This document shows positions 1 through 8,449 of a stretch of DNA of 64,000 nt, one piece after another. A model generated the notes under the pieces. It was not told where the DNA came from and did not search any database. It saw only the letters and a program-made list of their open reading frames with translations. Numbering within the stretch: position 1 is the stretch's first letter; each line of letters opens with the position of its first letter. The translations under genes were made by a program, and so were the position numbers. The stretch is from NCBI RefSeq assembly GCF_004331685.1, contig NZ_SJSM01000002.1, positions 310,001 through 374,000 on the forward strand. Direction: 5' to 3'. This stretch comes from Pedobacter hiemivivus (GTDB lineage: Bacteria > Bacteroidota > Bacteroidia > Sphingobacteriales > Sphingobacteriaceae).

Positions 1-1
1 G

Positions 2-1552
2 GATATATACAGCGCTAATTATAGAGAGGAAAAACCTCTGGCTTATTCATTTTCAAATGCGGCCGACCGGGCGATATACAATGAACTGCAATTGAATTAC
101 AACCGAAGTTTTGGACGGCATGATGTTACTTCCATGTTATTATTTAACCAGCGCGACTACGTAAGCCTTACAGCAAGCTCCTCTATCCTGAATATTCCCT
201 ACCGTAGGCAGGGATTGGCCGGACGTACTACTTATGGCTTTGACAATCGCTACTTTGCTGAAATTAATTTTGGCTACAACGGTTCTGAGAATTTTCCGGC
301 GGGAAAAAGATATGGTTTCTTCCCTTCCTTTTCTGCAGGCTGGGTGGTGTCTAATGAACATTTCTGGAAAGTACCCGCAATTTCAACTTTAAAATTCAGG
401 GGATCTCACGGAAGAGTAGGTAATGACCAGATCGGACAGCGGTTTTTATTTCTGAGTACCATTAAAACACAGGGTCAGTCTTACGGTTTTGGCCCCGGAC
501 AAGAAGTATTATCCGGTATGGAGGAAAATGCAATTGGCAATGAGAATGTAACCTGGGAAACGGCACAGAAAACGAACATAGGAATGGATTTAGGCTTGTT
601 CAAGGATCAGTTGACGCTCCAGGTGGACGTGTTCAGCGAAAAACGTAAAGATATCTTGTTGCAAAGAAAAACTGTTCCTTCAGTAGCCGGGTTTTTCCCA
701 TGGTCTATCCCTTTTGGCAATCTTGGTAAAGTAAATAATAAAGGGATTGACGCTTTGCTGGAAGTCAAGCATACCACTTCGGGCGGCTTGTTTTACGCCT
801 TACGGGGCAATTTTACTTTCGCGAAAAATACAGTCATAGAAAATGACGAACCCGCCAAGCGATTCCCTTATCTGACTGGAAAGGGGTTACGCCTTGGTCA
901 GTCCTTCGCATTTATCGCTGATGGGTTCTTTCAAAGCCAAGCTGAAATAGAAACCAGTCCGGAACATACTTTTTCTGAGGTACGTGTTGGCGATGTAAGG
1001 TATAAAGATATAAATGGGGACGGCGTGATTGATTCTTCTGATCAGATCCCCGTAGGTTTTCCTCGCTTGCCCGAAATGTCATTCGGCTTTGGCGGGACCG
1101 TATCCTTTAAAGGTTTCGATGCAAGTGTCTACTTTACCGGGGCTGCCCGTACCAGTGTTTTCTTAACAGGTTTTTCAATGTGGCCGTTTTACGAAGGTAA
1201 GGGAGTTAACAATGTGCTGACAGAATATTATGATAACAGGTGGACACCATCGAACCCAAATGCACGATACCCGGCTATAGACGTAGGTAACAATCCTAAT
1301 AATTACGTGAATTCGACACTATGGATGCGGAAAGGAGATTATTTGAGGTTAAGAAATGCCGAAATCGGATATACCCTGCCAAAAAAATTGACTAACAGAA
1401 TAGGTATTGATAATCTCCGGGTTTTCGTAAACGGCGTGAATCTTATTACCTGGGACTACATCAAAATCATAGATCCTGAATCTAATGACGGTACAGGCGG
1501 TTATCCTTTACAGCGCTCACTGAACGTAGGTTTACAGATAGATTTTAAATAA
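2..1552 (+). CDS. SusC-family TonB-dependent outer-membrane receptor, C-terminal part (5' truncated by window edge)
   Basis: The frame is open from base 2, so the gene starts before the window and only about 517 C-terminal residues are seen. The visible part is the outer-membrane beta-barrel of a SusC/RagA transporter: alternating aromatic strands, a calcium-loop-like DINGDGVID segment, and the usual SusC ending in which a strand with hydrophobic residues at alternate positions finishes in a terminal aromatic/Lys (LQIDFK). SusC proteins import oligosaccharides into the periplasm with TonB energy, with SusD as an external lid. The susD partner starts 9 bases downstream, so the two are co-transcribed. 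The plug, any STN domain and the promoter lie outside the window. The substrate cannot be read from this part; the downstream enzymes suggest an amino-sugar glycan. Confidence 0.95.
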   Translation, partial: DIYSANYREEKPLAYSFSNAADRAIYNELQLNYNRSFGRHDVTSMLLFNQRDYVSLTASSSILNIPYRRQGLAGRTTYGFDNRYFAEINFGYNGSENFPAGKRYGFFPSFSAGWVVSNEHFWKVPAISTLKFRGSHGRVGNDQIGQRFLFLSTIKTQGQSYGFGPGQEVLSGMEENAIGNENVTWETAQKTNIGMDLGLFKDQLTLQVDVFSEKRKDILLQRKTVPSVAGFFPWSIPFGNLGKVNNKGIDALLEVKHTTSGGLFYALRGNFTFAKNTVIENDEPAKRFPYLTGKGLRLGQSFAFIADGFFQSQAEIETSPEHTFSEVRVGDVRYKDINGDGVIDSSDQIPVGFPRLPEMSFGFGGTVSFKGFDASVYFTGAARTSVFLTGFSMWPFYEGKGVNNVLTEYYDNRWTPSNPNARYPAIDVGNNPNNYVNSTLWMRKGDYLRLRNAEIGYTLPKKLTNRIGIDNLRVFVNGVNLITWDYIKIIDPESNDGTGGYPLQRSLNVGLQIDFK

Positions 1553-1560
1553 TACTGAAC

Positions 1561-3366
1561 ATGAAAAAATTACAATATATCATCTGCAGCATATTGATCA
1601 TGCAGTTATTTCTTATTTCTGCATGCCGAAAAGATTTCCTGGATAAAAGTCCGGATGAAGACATCACCATAGAAGAAGCATTTAAACAGCGTAAGTACGC
1701 CGAGGCATTTTTGGTGGATATTTATGCAGGGCTTCCTAATGAGATCTATTTTACGGATATGGTTGATGTAAACCCTTTTATAGTCGCTTCAGATGAAATG
1801 AACATTCCATGGCCCGAGAAATTTCCTAAGCTGATGAACAAGGGGGCCTGGAACTCTTTTAATGTAGCAGGACAGATCTACAAAAATATGTACGAAGGAA
1901 TTAGAAAAGCAAATATTTTTTTAGAACATATCCATATTACACCCTTGTCTGCAGAATTTACACAGACCACAAAAGACCGCTGGATTGGTGAAGCTACCTT
2001 TCTTCGTGCATTCTATCATTTTCAGGTAATGAGGATATATGGACCGGTACCAATCATGGATTATAGTGCTGGTGTTGCAGATGATTTTACGAAGATCCGC
2101 CGTAAACCCTTAGACCAGTGCGTAAAATTTGTGGTCGATGAATGTGATAAAGCAATTACCCTGTTGCCAATGAATGTGGTACAGACCCGTGATATTGGCC
2201 GGCCGACTGCAGCGGCAACACTGGCGCTTAAAGCCAGGGTACTCCTGTATAATGCCAGTCCTTTATGGAATGGAAATCCTGATTACAGGTCATTTGCAGA
2301 CAATGAGGGTACTAAATTATTTCCTCAGCAGTATGATGAGAATAAATGGGATTTAGCAGCAGCAGCAGCAAAGGATTGCATAACAAAGTGTGAGTCTGCA
2401 GGGTATCATTTATTTAAGAATTACGCTGATCCTGTTAAAAACTATCAACAGTTGTTTATTGAAAATAATAATCCTGAAGTTTTATTCGCCAGAAATTCTG
2501 GTAGAGATGGCTGGATGGAAAAATGTGCATTCCCCGGAAGTTTAGGCGGATGGGACGGCTGGAATCCTACACAGGGACAGATAGATGCCTATGAAATGGA
2601 TAACGGTATGGCGCCGATAACTGGTTACAGTACAGATGGATCTCCCATCATTAATGCTGCTTCCGGTTATGTGGAAACAGGTTATGCTGCAGGAAATGAG
2701 CCGACAGGCAAATGGCTGGATGGTACCCGGAATATGTACCTGCGCCGTGACCCCAGGTTTTATGCGACGATTAACTTTAACGGTGCTTATTTTGTAGACA
2801 GAAGGGTACAGTTCTGGAAGTCCGGAGCTGATGGAATGGGTGGCGATGGCCGTGATTATAATACTACGGGTTATTTGCTTAAAAAATTCATTGATCCCGG
2901 TGTAAGTCTTACAGAGCAACGGTATTCACTTAAAACCTGGATATTCTTTCGTTTGGGTGAAATGTATTTGAATTACGCCGAAGCGCTGAATGAAGCTGAT
3001 GGTGCGACGAGTGATGTATATAAAGCCGTAAATGCCATTCGGGACCGTGCCGGGATGCCATTTTTACCGGTTTCATTAACCAAAGAAGAAATGCGTACGC
3101 GGATCAGGAATGAACGCCGGGTTGAGCTGGCATTTGAAACACACCGCTATTTTGATTGCCACAGATGGAAGATCGCTGAGCAAACGGACAAAGCACGTGT
3201 TTATGGAATGAATGTAGCTGCCGGAACTAGTCTTAAGGATGATGATTTTTATAAACGAACTTTGATAGAAACCAGGGTGTTTCAAACGCCGAAGCATTAT
3301 TTATTTCCTATTCCTCAGGATGAAATTGACAAAAATCCAAGTATAGCACAAAATCCGGGTTGGTAA
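1561..3366 (+). CDS. SusD/RagB-family glycan-binding lipoprotein
   Basis: A 601-residue SusD-like surface lipoprotein. The N-terminus is a type II signal peptide with a lipobox (LISAC), placing it on the outer membrane after lipidation. Family hallmarks are visible: an early ATFLRAFYHFQVMRIYG segment (SusD TPR core), a late RNERRVELAFETHRYFD segment, and the terminal IAQNPGW. At 601 aa it is slightly longer than typical (about 500-580). It forms the lid on the preceding SusC and captures the oligosaccharide. It is the second gene of the long PUL 1 operon. The pairing is certain from family knowledge and adjacency; the ligand is unknown. Confidence 0.96.
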   Translation: MKKLQYIICSILIMQLFLISACRKDFLDKSPDEDITIEEAFKQRKYAEAFLVDIYAGLPNEIYFTDMVDVNPFIVASDEMNIPWPEKFPKLMNKGAWNSFNVAGQIYKNMYEGIRKANIFLEHIHITPLSAEFTQTTKDRWIGEATFLRAFYHFQVMRIYGPVPIMDYSAGVADDFTKIRRKPLDQCVKFVVDECDKAITLLPMNVVQTRDIGRPTAAATLALKARVLLYNASPLWNGNPDYRSFADNEGTKLFPQQYDENKWDLAAAAAKDCITKCESAGYHLFKNYADPVKNYQQLFIENNNPEVLFARNSGRDGWMEKCAFPGSLGGWDGWNPTQGQIDAYEMDNGMAPITGYSTDGSPIINAASGYVETGYAAGNEPTGKWLDGTRNMYLRRDPRFYATINFNGAYFVDRRVQFWKSGADGMGGDGRDYNTTGYLLKKFIDPGVSLTEQRYSLKTWIFFRLGEMYLNYAEALNEADGATSDVYKAVNAIRDRAGMPFLPVSLTKEEMRTRIRNERRVELAFETHRYFDCHRWKIAEQTDKARVYGMNVAAGTSLKDDDFYKRTLIETRVFQTPKHYLFPIPQDEIDKNPSIAQNPGW

Positions 3367-3394
3367 CTGAATTATCACATTAAGAAAACAGATC

Positions 3395-4594
3395 ATGAAA
3401 AAAATATTACAGATTTCATTGCTTATTTTCTGTATCCTGGCGGCAGGCTGCAGCAAAGAGGTTGATATTGATTTAAATGTTAAAGATGCCGAGACCTATT
3501 CAATGCTCTATATGCCCCAGGCGAATGTCAGCCCGGTAATCAAAAGCCTAAGCATAACACCTTCGGTATCTAAATTTAATTATAGCGCTTACATGGGTGG
3601 AAGTCTGGATAACAACAGTACCATAAATGTAAAGTTTGGGACATCTTCAGCAAGCGTTGATGATTTTAACCTGAAGAACGGTACTGATTATAAGCCAATG
3701 CCCGAGGGTAGTTATACCTTGGACAATCCCGAAGCACAGATAAATGCGGGCAGTAAAAATACAGGGGTTTTAAATCTGAGTATTAAAACCCAGGGCTTTA
3801 TCCTGCCATTTCAATCCTATTTGCTTCCTGTAAGTATTACTGAAGCAAACGCCAAAATTAATCCAGCACTGCAGACCACTTATTTTTTAATAACCGGATC
3901 GTACGCCCCGGGAGAGGTTCCGCGTGAGAAAGCATATGCGCTGGGTGCTAATGCTGGTGTGATGTTCTTCGATTTTAATGGAGATATGATTGGTAAAAGT
4001 CCCAACGGTAATTTATTGCTTTATCCTGCAGGTACAAATGGAACATTCAGCAGTCCGCGGCAGATTGGTGCTGGCTGGAATATCTTTAACACCGTTTTTT
4101 ACTATGGTGGTAACCGCATAATAGGAAGGTTTGCAGCTGGTGGCGGAGATGTTGCTCAATATATAATCGATAAGAATGGAAATTTTGGGGCAAGCAAGAC
4201 CGTAGGATTCGGTTGGGGTATTTTTGCTAAAATCATACCATTCAAAGGCTTGTTGTTAGGAATAGATGGTGCTGGAAGCATGAATATGTATCCTTTAGAT
4301 GCCGCTGGTAATTTTGATTTCGGTAGAATAAAAACTATAGGAAGTGGTTGGGGAGGATTTACTCAAATCATTCCTTACGAAAACTCTTTACTTACAATTG
4401 ACGCCACTGGCGATATGTATCAATTTCCGCTATCTGATGACGGCATATTCGGTGCAAAAAGTAAGGTTGGCAGTGGCTGGGATATGTATTCCTTAGTGTT
4501 TTCAGCCGGCAAAGATTTGCTTGCATTAGATGGTGCGGGTGACTTGTGGAGGTATAAATTCAATCCAATTGGTTTTTGGCCATTAAAAAAATAG
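3395..4594 (+). CDS. DUF1735-type lipoprotein with tachylectin-2-like beta-propeller (candidate surface glycan-binding protein)
   Basis: A 399-residue lipoprotein (lipobox ILAAGC, Cys near residue 19). Residues about 20-170 resemble the DUF1735 beta-sandwich seen at the N-terminus of many PUL surface binders. Residues about 180-395 hold four to five repeats of roughly 46-47 aa with the pattern GxGWxxFxxIIPxxxxLLxIDxxGxMxxYPL, ending in GxFgxxxxIGSGW. This is the signature of the tachylectin-2 five-bladed propeller, a fold known to bind GlcNAc/GalNAc. Position directly after susCD is the usual slot for a surface glycan-binding protein. I infer that it captures GlcNAc-containing glycan at the surface. 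The fold assignment is from repeat pattern only. Confidence 0.75.
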   Translation: MKKILQISLLIFCILAAGCSKEVDIDLNVKDAETYSMLYMPQANVSPVIKSLSITPSVSKFNYSAYMGGSLDNNSTINVKFGTSSASVDDFNLKNGTDYKPMPEGSYTLDNPEAQINAGSKNTGVLNLSIKTQGFILPFQSYLLPVSITEANAKINPALQTTYFLITGSYAPGEVPREKAYALGANAGVMFFDFNGDMIGKSPNGNLLLYPAGTNGTFSSPRQIGAGWNIFNTVFYYGGNRIIGRFAAGGGDVAQYIIDKNGNFGASKTVGFGWGIFAKIIPFKGLLLGIDGAGSMNMYPLDAAGNFDFGRIKTIGSGWGGFTQIIPYENSLLTIDATGDMYQFPLSDDGIFGAKSKVGSGWDMYSLVFSAGKDLLALDGAGDLWRYKFNPIGFWPLKK

Positions 4595-4631
4595 TATGCC
4601 TACCAACGGACCTGACACTTTAATAGATTTT

Positions 4632-5705
4632 ATGCGCAAGAGTACGCTTCTTTATTTGGTTATCCCCTTTTTCTTTATAGGATGTGGTAAATCTGGTCCT
4701 GCTGATAGGGAGAAGGAGGAAGAACCACCTCTACCCGCAAAGACCGTAGAATTCATTAACCCTGTTTTTGAACCCATATTAGCTGATCCTTCTATTGTAA
4801 AGGGAGAAGATGGATGGTTTTATGGTTATGGAACAGAGGACGATTGGGGGGATGGAAATGGCAACAGATTGGTGCCGGTTATCAGATCTCTGGACTTAAT
4901 TAAATGGACTGCTATTGGCAATGCATTTACGGTAAAACCACAATGGAAATCAGAGGGAGGAATCTGGGCTCCGGATGTAGTTGTTGTAAATAAAAAATAC
5001 CATATGTATTATTCCTATTCTGCCTGGGCTGATCCAAACCCTGGAATAGGTCTGGCCATAGCAAGTAGTCCTGCGGGACCATTTGTTGATAAGGGTAAAC
5101 TTTTTCTCAGTAATGACATTGGAGTGCCCAATACAATCGATCCTTTTTACTTTGCGGAGAACAATAAAAAGTATCTCTTTTTTGGTAGCTACAGTTCATC
5201 GTTAAGTCAGGGGACTTATGCTATGGAATTAACTGACGATGGTTTTTCAATGAAAGATCTAACTGAAAAAGTAAAAATTGCAGCCGGGGATTTCGAAGCT
5301 GTAATGATTCATAAAAGAAAAGATTATTACTATTTCTTCGGATCTAAGGGCGGTTGTTGCAATGGTGCAGGAAGTACTTATAACGTAAGAGTTGCAAGAT
5401 CAGCTAATTTGTTAGGTCCGTATCTGGATAAAGATGGGAAGAATATAACGGAAAGAGGAAATGGAACACTGCTTATCTCTGGTAGTGATAAGTATGCTGG
5501 GCCAGGGCATAACTCGAGAATCATAACAGATAAAAGTGGTGCCGATTGGCTTTTGTACCACGCGATTGATAAAACCAATCCACTCGTTCCCAGCGGGGCC
5601 AGTAGGCGCATGCTTATGCTCGATAAAATCAATTGGATTGATGATTGGCCGGTTATTGAAAATTCGGTGCCTGGCAACACCATCAGAAAAGGACCAGAAT
5701 TTTAG
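4632..5705 (+). CDS. GH43-family glycosidase lipoprotein
   Basis: The open frame extends back to 4596, but the start at 4632 gives a proper lipoprotein signal (MRKSTLLYLV..., lipobox FIGC, Cys18), so I prefer it. The five-bladed GH43 propeller is evident: general base Asp52 in ILADPSIVKGEDGWFYGYG, the pKa-modulating Asp in NTIDPFYF, and the general acid Glu in GDFEAVMIHKRKDYYYFFGS. GH43 enzymes are inverting alpha-L-arabinofuranosidases, beta-xylosidases or beta-galactosidases; the exact specificity is not readable. A double cysteine (KGGCCNGAG) lies after the catalytic Glu. It is probably anchored to the outer membrane. It follows the lectin-like gene almost without a gap, in the same operon. 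Confidence 0.85.
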   Translation: MRKSTLLYLVIPFFFIGCGKSGPADREKEEEPPLPAKTVEFINPVFEPILADPSIVKGEDGWFYGYGTEDDWGDGNGNRLVPVIRSLDLIKWTAIGNAFTVKPQWKSEGGIWAPDVVVVNKKYHMYYSYSAWADPNPGIGLAIASSPAGPFVDKGKLFLSNDIGVPNTIDPFYFAENNKKYLFFGSYSSSLSQGTYAMELTDDGFSMKDLTEKVKIAAGDFEAVMIHKRKDYYYFFGSKGGCCNGAGSTYNVRVARSANLLGPYLDKDGKNITERGNGTLLISGSDKYAGPGHNSRIITDKSGADWLLYHAIDKTNPLVPSGASRRMLMLDKINWIDDWPVIENSVPGNTIRKGPEF

Positions 5706-5750
5706 GAAAAGAATTAACAAAAAAACACATACAAATAAAAAAATAAACAC

Positions 5751-6569
5751 ATGATACCAATTACAGAACAATCATCCTTGTACGATCAATTAGAAAATAA
5801 GTCAGTTGAAGAATTAACAAGATACATTAATCAGGAAGACACCAAAGTAGCGAAAGTTATAGAAGGAGTGCTTCCAAGCGTAAATAATCTGATTAACGCA
5901 ATAGTTAGTAAATTGAAAGCCGATGGCCGGATGTTCTACATTGGCGCTGGAAGCGGTGGCCGGTTATCTGTATTAGATGTTATTGAGCTTCCTACCACTT
6001 ACGGTATACCTAAAGGTATTTTCAACGCTATCCTCGCCGGAGGAATTGATCGGTTAGCTGATGCACTTGAAGAAAAAGAAGATGATGTGAATGAGGGCTG
6101 GAATGCCTTGTTAAATGTTGAAATTAATCCGAATGATATTGTAGTAGGGATCTCAGCAAGCGGAACTACCCCTTTTGTTTTGGAAGCCTTAAAAAAATGC
6201 AGGGAGTTAAATATTACAACCGGTTGTATCGTAAGTAACCCTTCAACACCTATTTCGGCACAATCAGATTACCCGGTAGAAGTGCTAACAGGACCGGAGT
6301 TTATTACTGGAAGTACAAGAATGAAGTGCGGAACTGCTCAGAAAATGCTGTTTGATATGATCTCAACCACAGTAATGACTAAGCTTGGACGAATTGAAGG
6401 AAATAATATGGTAAATGTTAAGCTTATCAATGATAAAATCGTAGATCGAGGTGTGAAAATGCTTATGCAAAAAGCAGAGATTGAAAATTACGATGAAGCA
6501 AAATCAATTCTTCTTGCACATGGAACTGTTAAAGGTGCCATGGAAGAGTTAGTGAAAAAGCATAACTAA
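5751..6569 (+). CDS. murQ: N-acetylmuramic acid 6-phosphate etherase
   Basis: A 272-residue SIS-domain protein without signal peptide, hence cytoplasmic. MurQ splits MurNAc-6-phosphate into GlcNAc-6-phosphate and D-lactate. The sugar-phosphate motif GAGSGGRLSVLD is at residues 65-76, followed by the conserved ELPTTYG (Glu79) and an acidic cluster at residues 107-111, the two regions that supply the catalytic acid/base glutamates in characterised MurQ. A second SIS motif (VVGISASGTTPFVLEAL) and GSTRMKCGTAQKMLFD near the end are typical. It is about 25 residues shorter than E. coli MurQ, missing mainly the C-terminal helix bundle. Its presence inside a PUL beside a sugar importer and an amino-sugar kinase suggests MurNAc use as food rather than recycling only. 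Confidence 0.93.
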   Translation: MIPITEQSSLYDQLENKSVEELTRYINQEDTKVAKVIEGVLPSVNNLINAIVSKLKADGRMFYIGAGSGGRLSVLDVIELPTTYGIPKGIFNAILAGGIDRLADALEEKEDDVNEGWNALLNVEINPNDIVVGISASGTTPFVLEALKKCRELNITTGCIVSNPSTPISAQSDYPVEVLTGPEFITGSTRMKCGTAQKMLFDMISTTVMTKLGRIEGNNMVNVKLINDKIVDRGVKMLMQKAEIENYDEAKSILLAHGTVKGAMEELVKKHN

Positions 6570-6595
6570 TAATTTTTTAACTTAAATCAGCAATC

Positions 6596-8434
6596 TTGAA
6601 ATATATATTCATTTGGTTATTGTTTTGTACTGTTGCAGCTTATGCTCAAGATGCACCCGCTGATCTGGGAGTAATACCGGCACCTACCAGTGTAATTTTA
6701 AAGAAGGGTAATTTTACTATAGGAGCTAAAACTCAAATTTTGTACTCAGACAGTAAGTCAAAGAAAATCGCAATTGTTTTGAAAGATTACCTTCAGAAAA
6801 GATACGGATTAAAACTGCCTTTACTTGCTGAAACTACAAATAAGTCAACTCCGGCTATTGTTTTTACCTATCAGGATAAATTAGCGAAGGAGGCCTATCG
6901 CTTGACAGCTGGTTCTACTCTTTTAAATATATCAGGAGACGAAGCCGGCTTGTTTTATGGATTGCAAACGTTAATGCAGGTGATCAAAATGGAGGGCTCA
7001 AAATTGTACCTGCCTTGTGTGGAAATCAACGATAAGCCAAGATATCCTTATCGTGGTATTATGCAGGATGTTGGTTATCATATTTACCCCGTATCTTTTA
7101 TTAAAAGTCAGATAGAGATGCTGGCCAGGTATAAAATGAATGTTTATCACTGGCACCTTACAGAAGACCATGGATGGCGAATTGAAATCAAGAAATATCC
7201 AAAGCTTACTTCAGTAGGGGCGTATAGGGCAAGTACCCAGATCAGTCATTATACAGATTCTTTAAATGGTCAGGATCATCTCCCTTATGGCGGCTTTTAT
7301 ACTCAGGAGGAGATTAAAGAGGTGGTTGATTTTGCTGCACAAAGACAAGTAACGGTAATCCCTGAAATTGAGTTGCCCGGGCACTCCCTTGCAGCATTGG
7401 CTGCATATCCTGAATTGGCTTGCGGAGATCATCCCGGACCTTTTAAAGTAGCTGAGAGCTGGGGTATATATGATGATGTCTATTGTGCAGGCAAAGAAAA
7501 CACTTTTAAGTTTTTGGAGGATGTGCTTACAGAAGTGATGGCCTTGTTCCCCTCGCCATATATCCATATCGGAGGGGATGAATGCCCTAAAAAACGTTGG
7601 GAGGCCTGTAAGTATTGTCAGAAAAGGATTAAAGACGAACACCTTAAAAATGAGTTTGAGCTCCAGAGTTATTTTGTAAAAAGAATAGAAAGGTTTGTCA
7701 ATTCAAAAGGAAGAAAAATTATTGGCTGGGATGAGATCCTTGAAGGGGGGCTAGCACCGAATGCGACTGTAATGGCCTGGCGCAACATCGATGAAGGCAT
7801 AAAAGCCGCTCAGCAAAATCATGATGTGGTGATGTCTCCAACGTCACATGTTTATTTCGATTTCATTCAGGGAAAAAGAGAGTTGGAACCCTTAGCAATT
7901 GGTTGGGGATACAATACCTTATCAAGGGTGTATGCTTATGATCCTACTCCAAAGGTGTTAACAGATGATCAGAAAAAACATATAATAGGTGTTGAAGCAG
8001 CAATCTGGACAGAACATATGGATACGCACCGCAAGGTAGAATACATGCTTTATCCAAGATTAATGGCGCTTGCTGAGGTTGCCTGGACATTCCCTGAAAA
8101 AAAAGACTCTGTTAGTTTTTTTGAACATCGTTTGCCTAAACATCTGCTTGAATTGGATAAAACTGATAAAATTTACAGAGTACCAGGCCCAATCGGGATT
8201 ACTGATACAACACTAATTGGTTCAGTATTTAAAATTTCACTGAAGGTTCCTGTTGAGGGGGCTAAGATCTATTATAATTTCGAAGGTCAGGACGCAAGAG
8301 AAACGGATTATCTCTATGAAAAGCCCATAGATATTATCCTTCGTAAAGGAGAAAAAAGACAGTTGAAAGCCATCGTTATTACGCCCTCAGGAAAACGTAG
8401 CGCAAATACAAGTACTTTATTTATCAATCCTTAA
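6596..8434 (+). CDS. GH20 beta-N-acetylhexosaminidase, exported
   Basis: A 612-residue protein. The best start is the TTG at 6596, because it leads straight into a signal peptide (KYIFIWLLFCTVAAYAQ) and no ATG is near. Residues about 20-145 form the GH20b N-domain; the TIM barrel starts with PRYPYRGIMQDVGYH. The barrel has YHWHLTEDHGWRIEIKKYP and the catalytic Asp328-Glu329 pair in HIGGDECPKKRW; Asp polarises the substrate acetamido group and Glu is the acid/base. It removes terminal beta-linked GlcNAc/GalNAc. The C-terminal 90 residues are a small beta domain common in Bacteroidota GH20. It sits 26 bases after murQ, and GlcNAc release would feed the transporter and kinase further on. Confidence 0.96.
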   Translation: MKYIFIWLLFCTVAAYAQDAPADLGVIPAPTSVILKKGNFTIGAKTQILYSDSKSKKIAIVLKDYLQKRYGLKLPLLAETTNKSTPAIVFTYQDKLAKEAYRLTAGSTLLNISGDEAGLFYGLQTLMQVIKMEGSKLYLPCVEINDKPRYPYRGIMQDVGYHIYPVSFIKSQIEMLARYKMNVYHWHLTEDHGWRIEIKKYPKLTSVGAYRASTQISHYTDSLNGQDHLPYGGFYTQEEIKEVVDFAAQRQVTVIPEIELPGHSLAALAAYPELACGDHPGPFKVAESWGIYDDVYCAGKENTFKFLEDVLTEVMALFPSPYIHIGGDECPKKRWEACKYCQKRIKDEHLKNEFELQSYFVKRIERFVNSKGRKIIGWDEILEGGLAPNATVMAWRNIDEGIKAAQQNHDVVMSPTSHVYFDFIQGKRELEPLAIGWGYNTLSRVYAYDPTPKVLTDDQKKHIIGVEAAIWTEHMDTHRKVEYMLYPRLMALAEVAWTFPEKKDSVSFFEHRLPKHLLELDKTDKIYRVPGPIGITDTTLIGSVFKISLKVPVEGAKIYYNFEGQDARETDYLYEKPIDIILRKGEKRQLKAIVITPSGKRSANTSTLFINP

Positions 8435-8449
8435 AATTGGTACAGTAAC

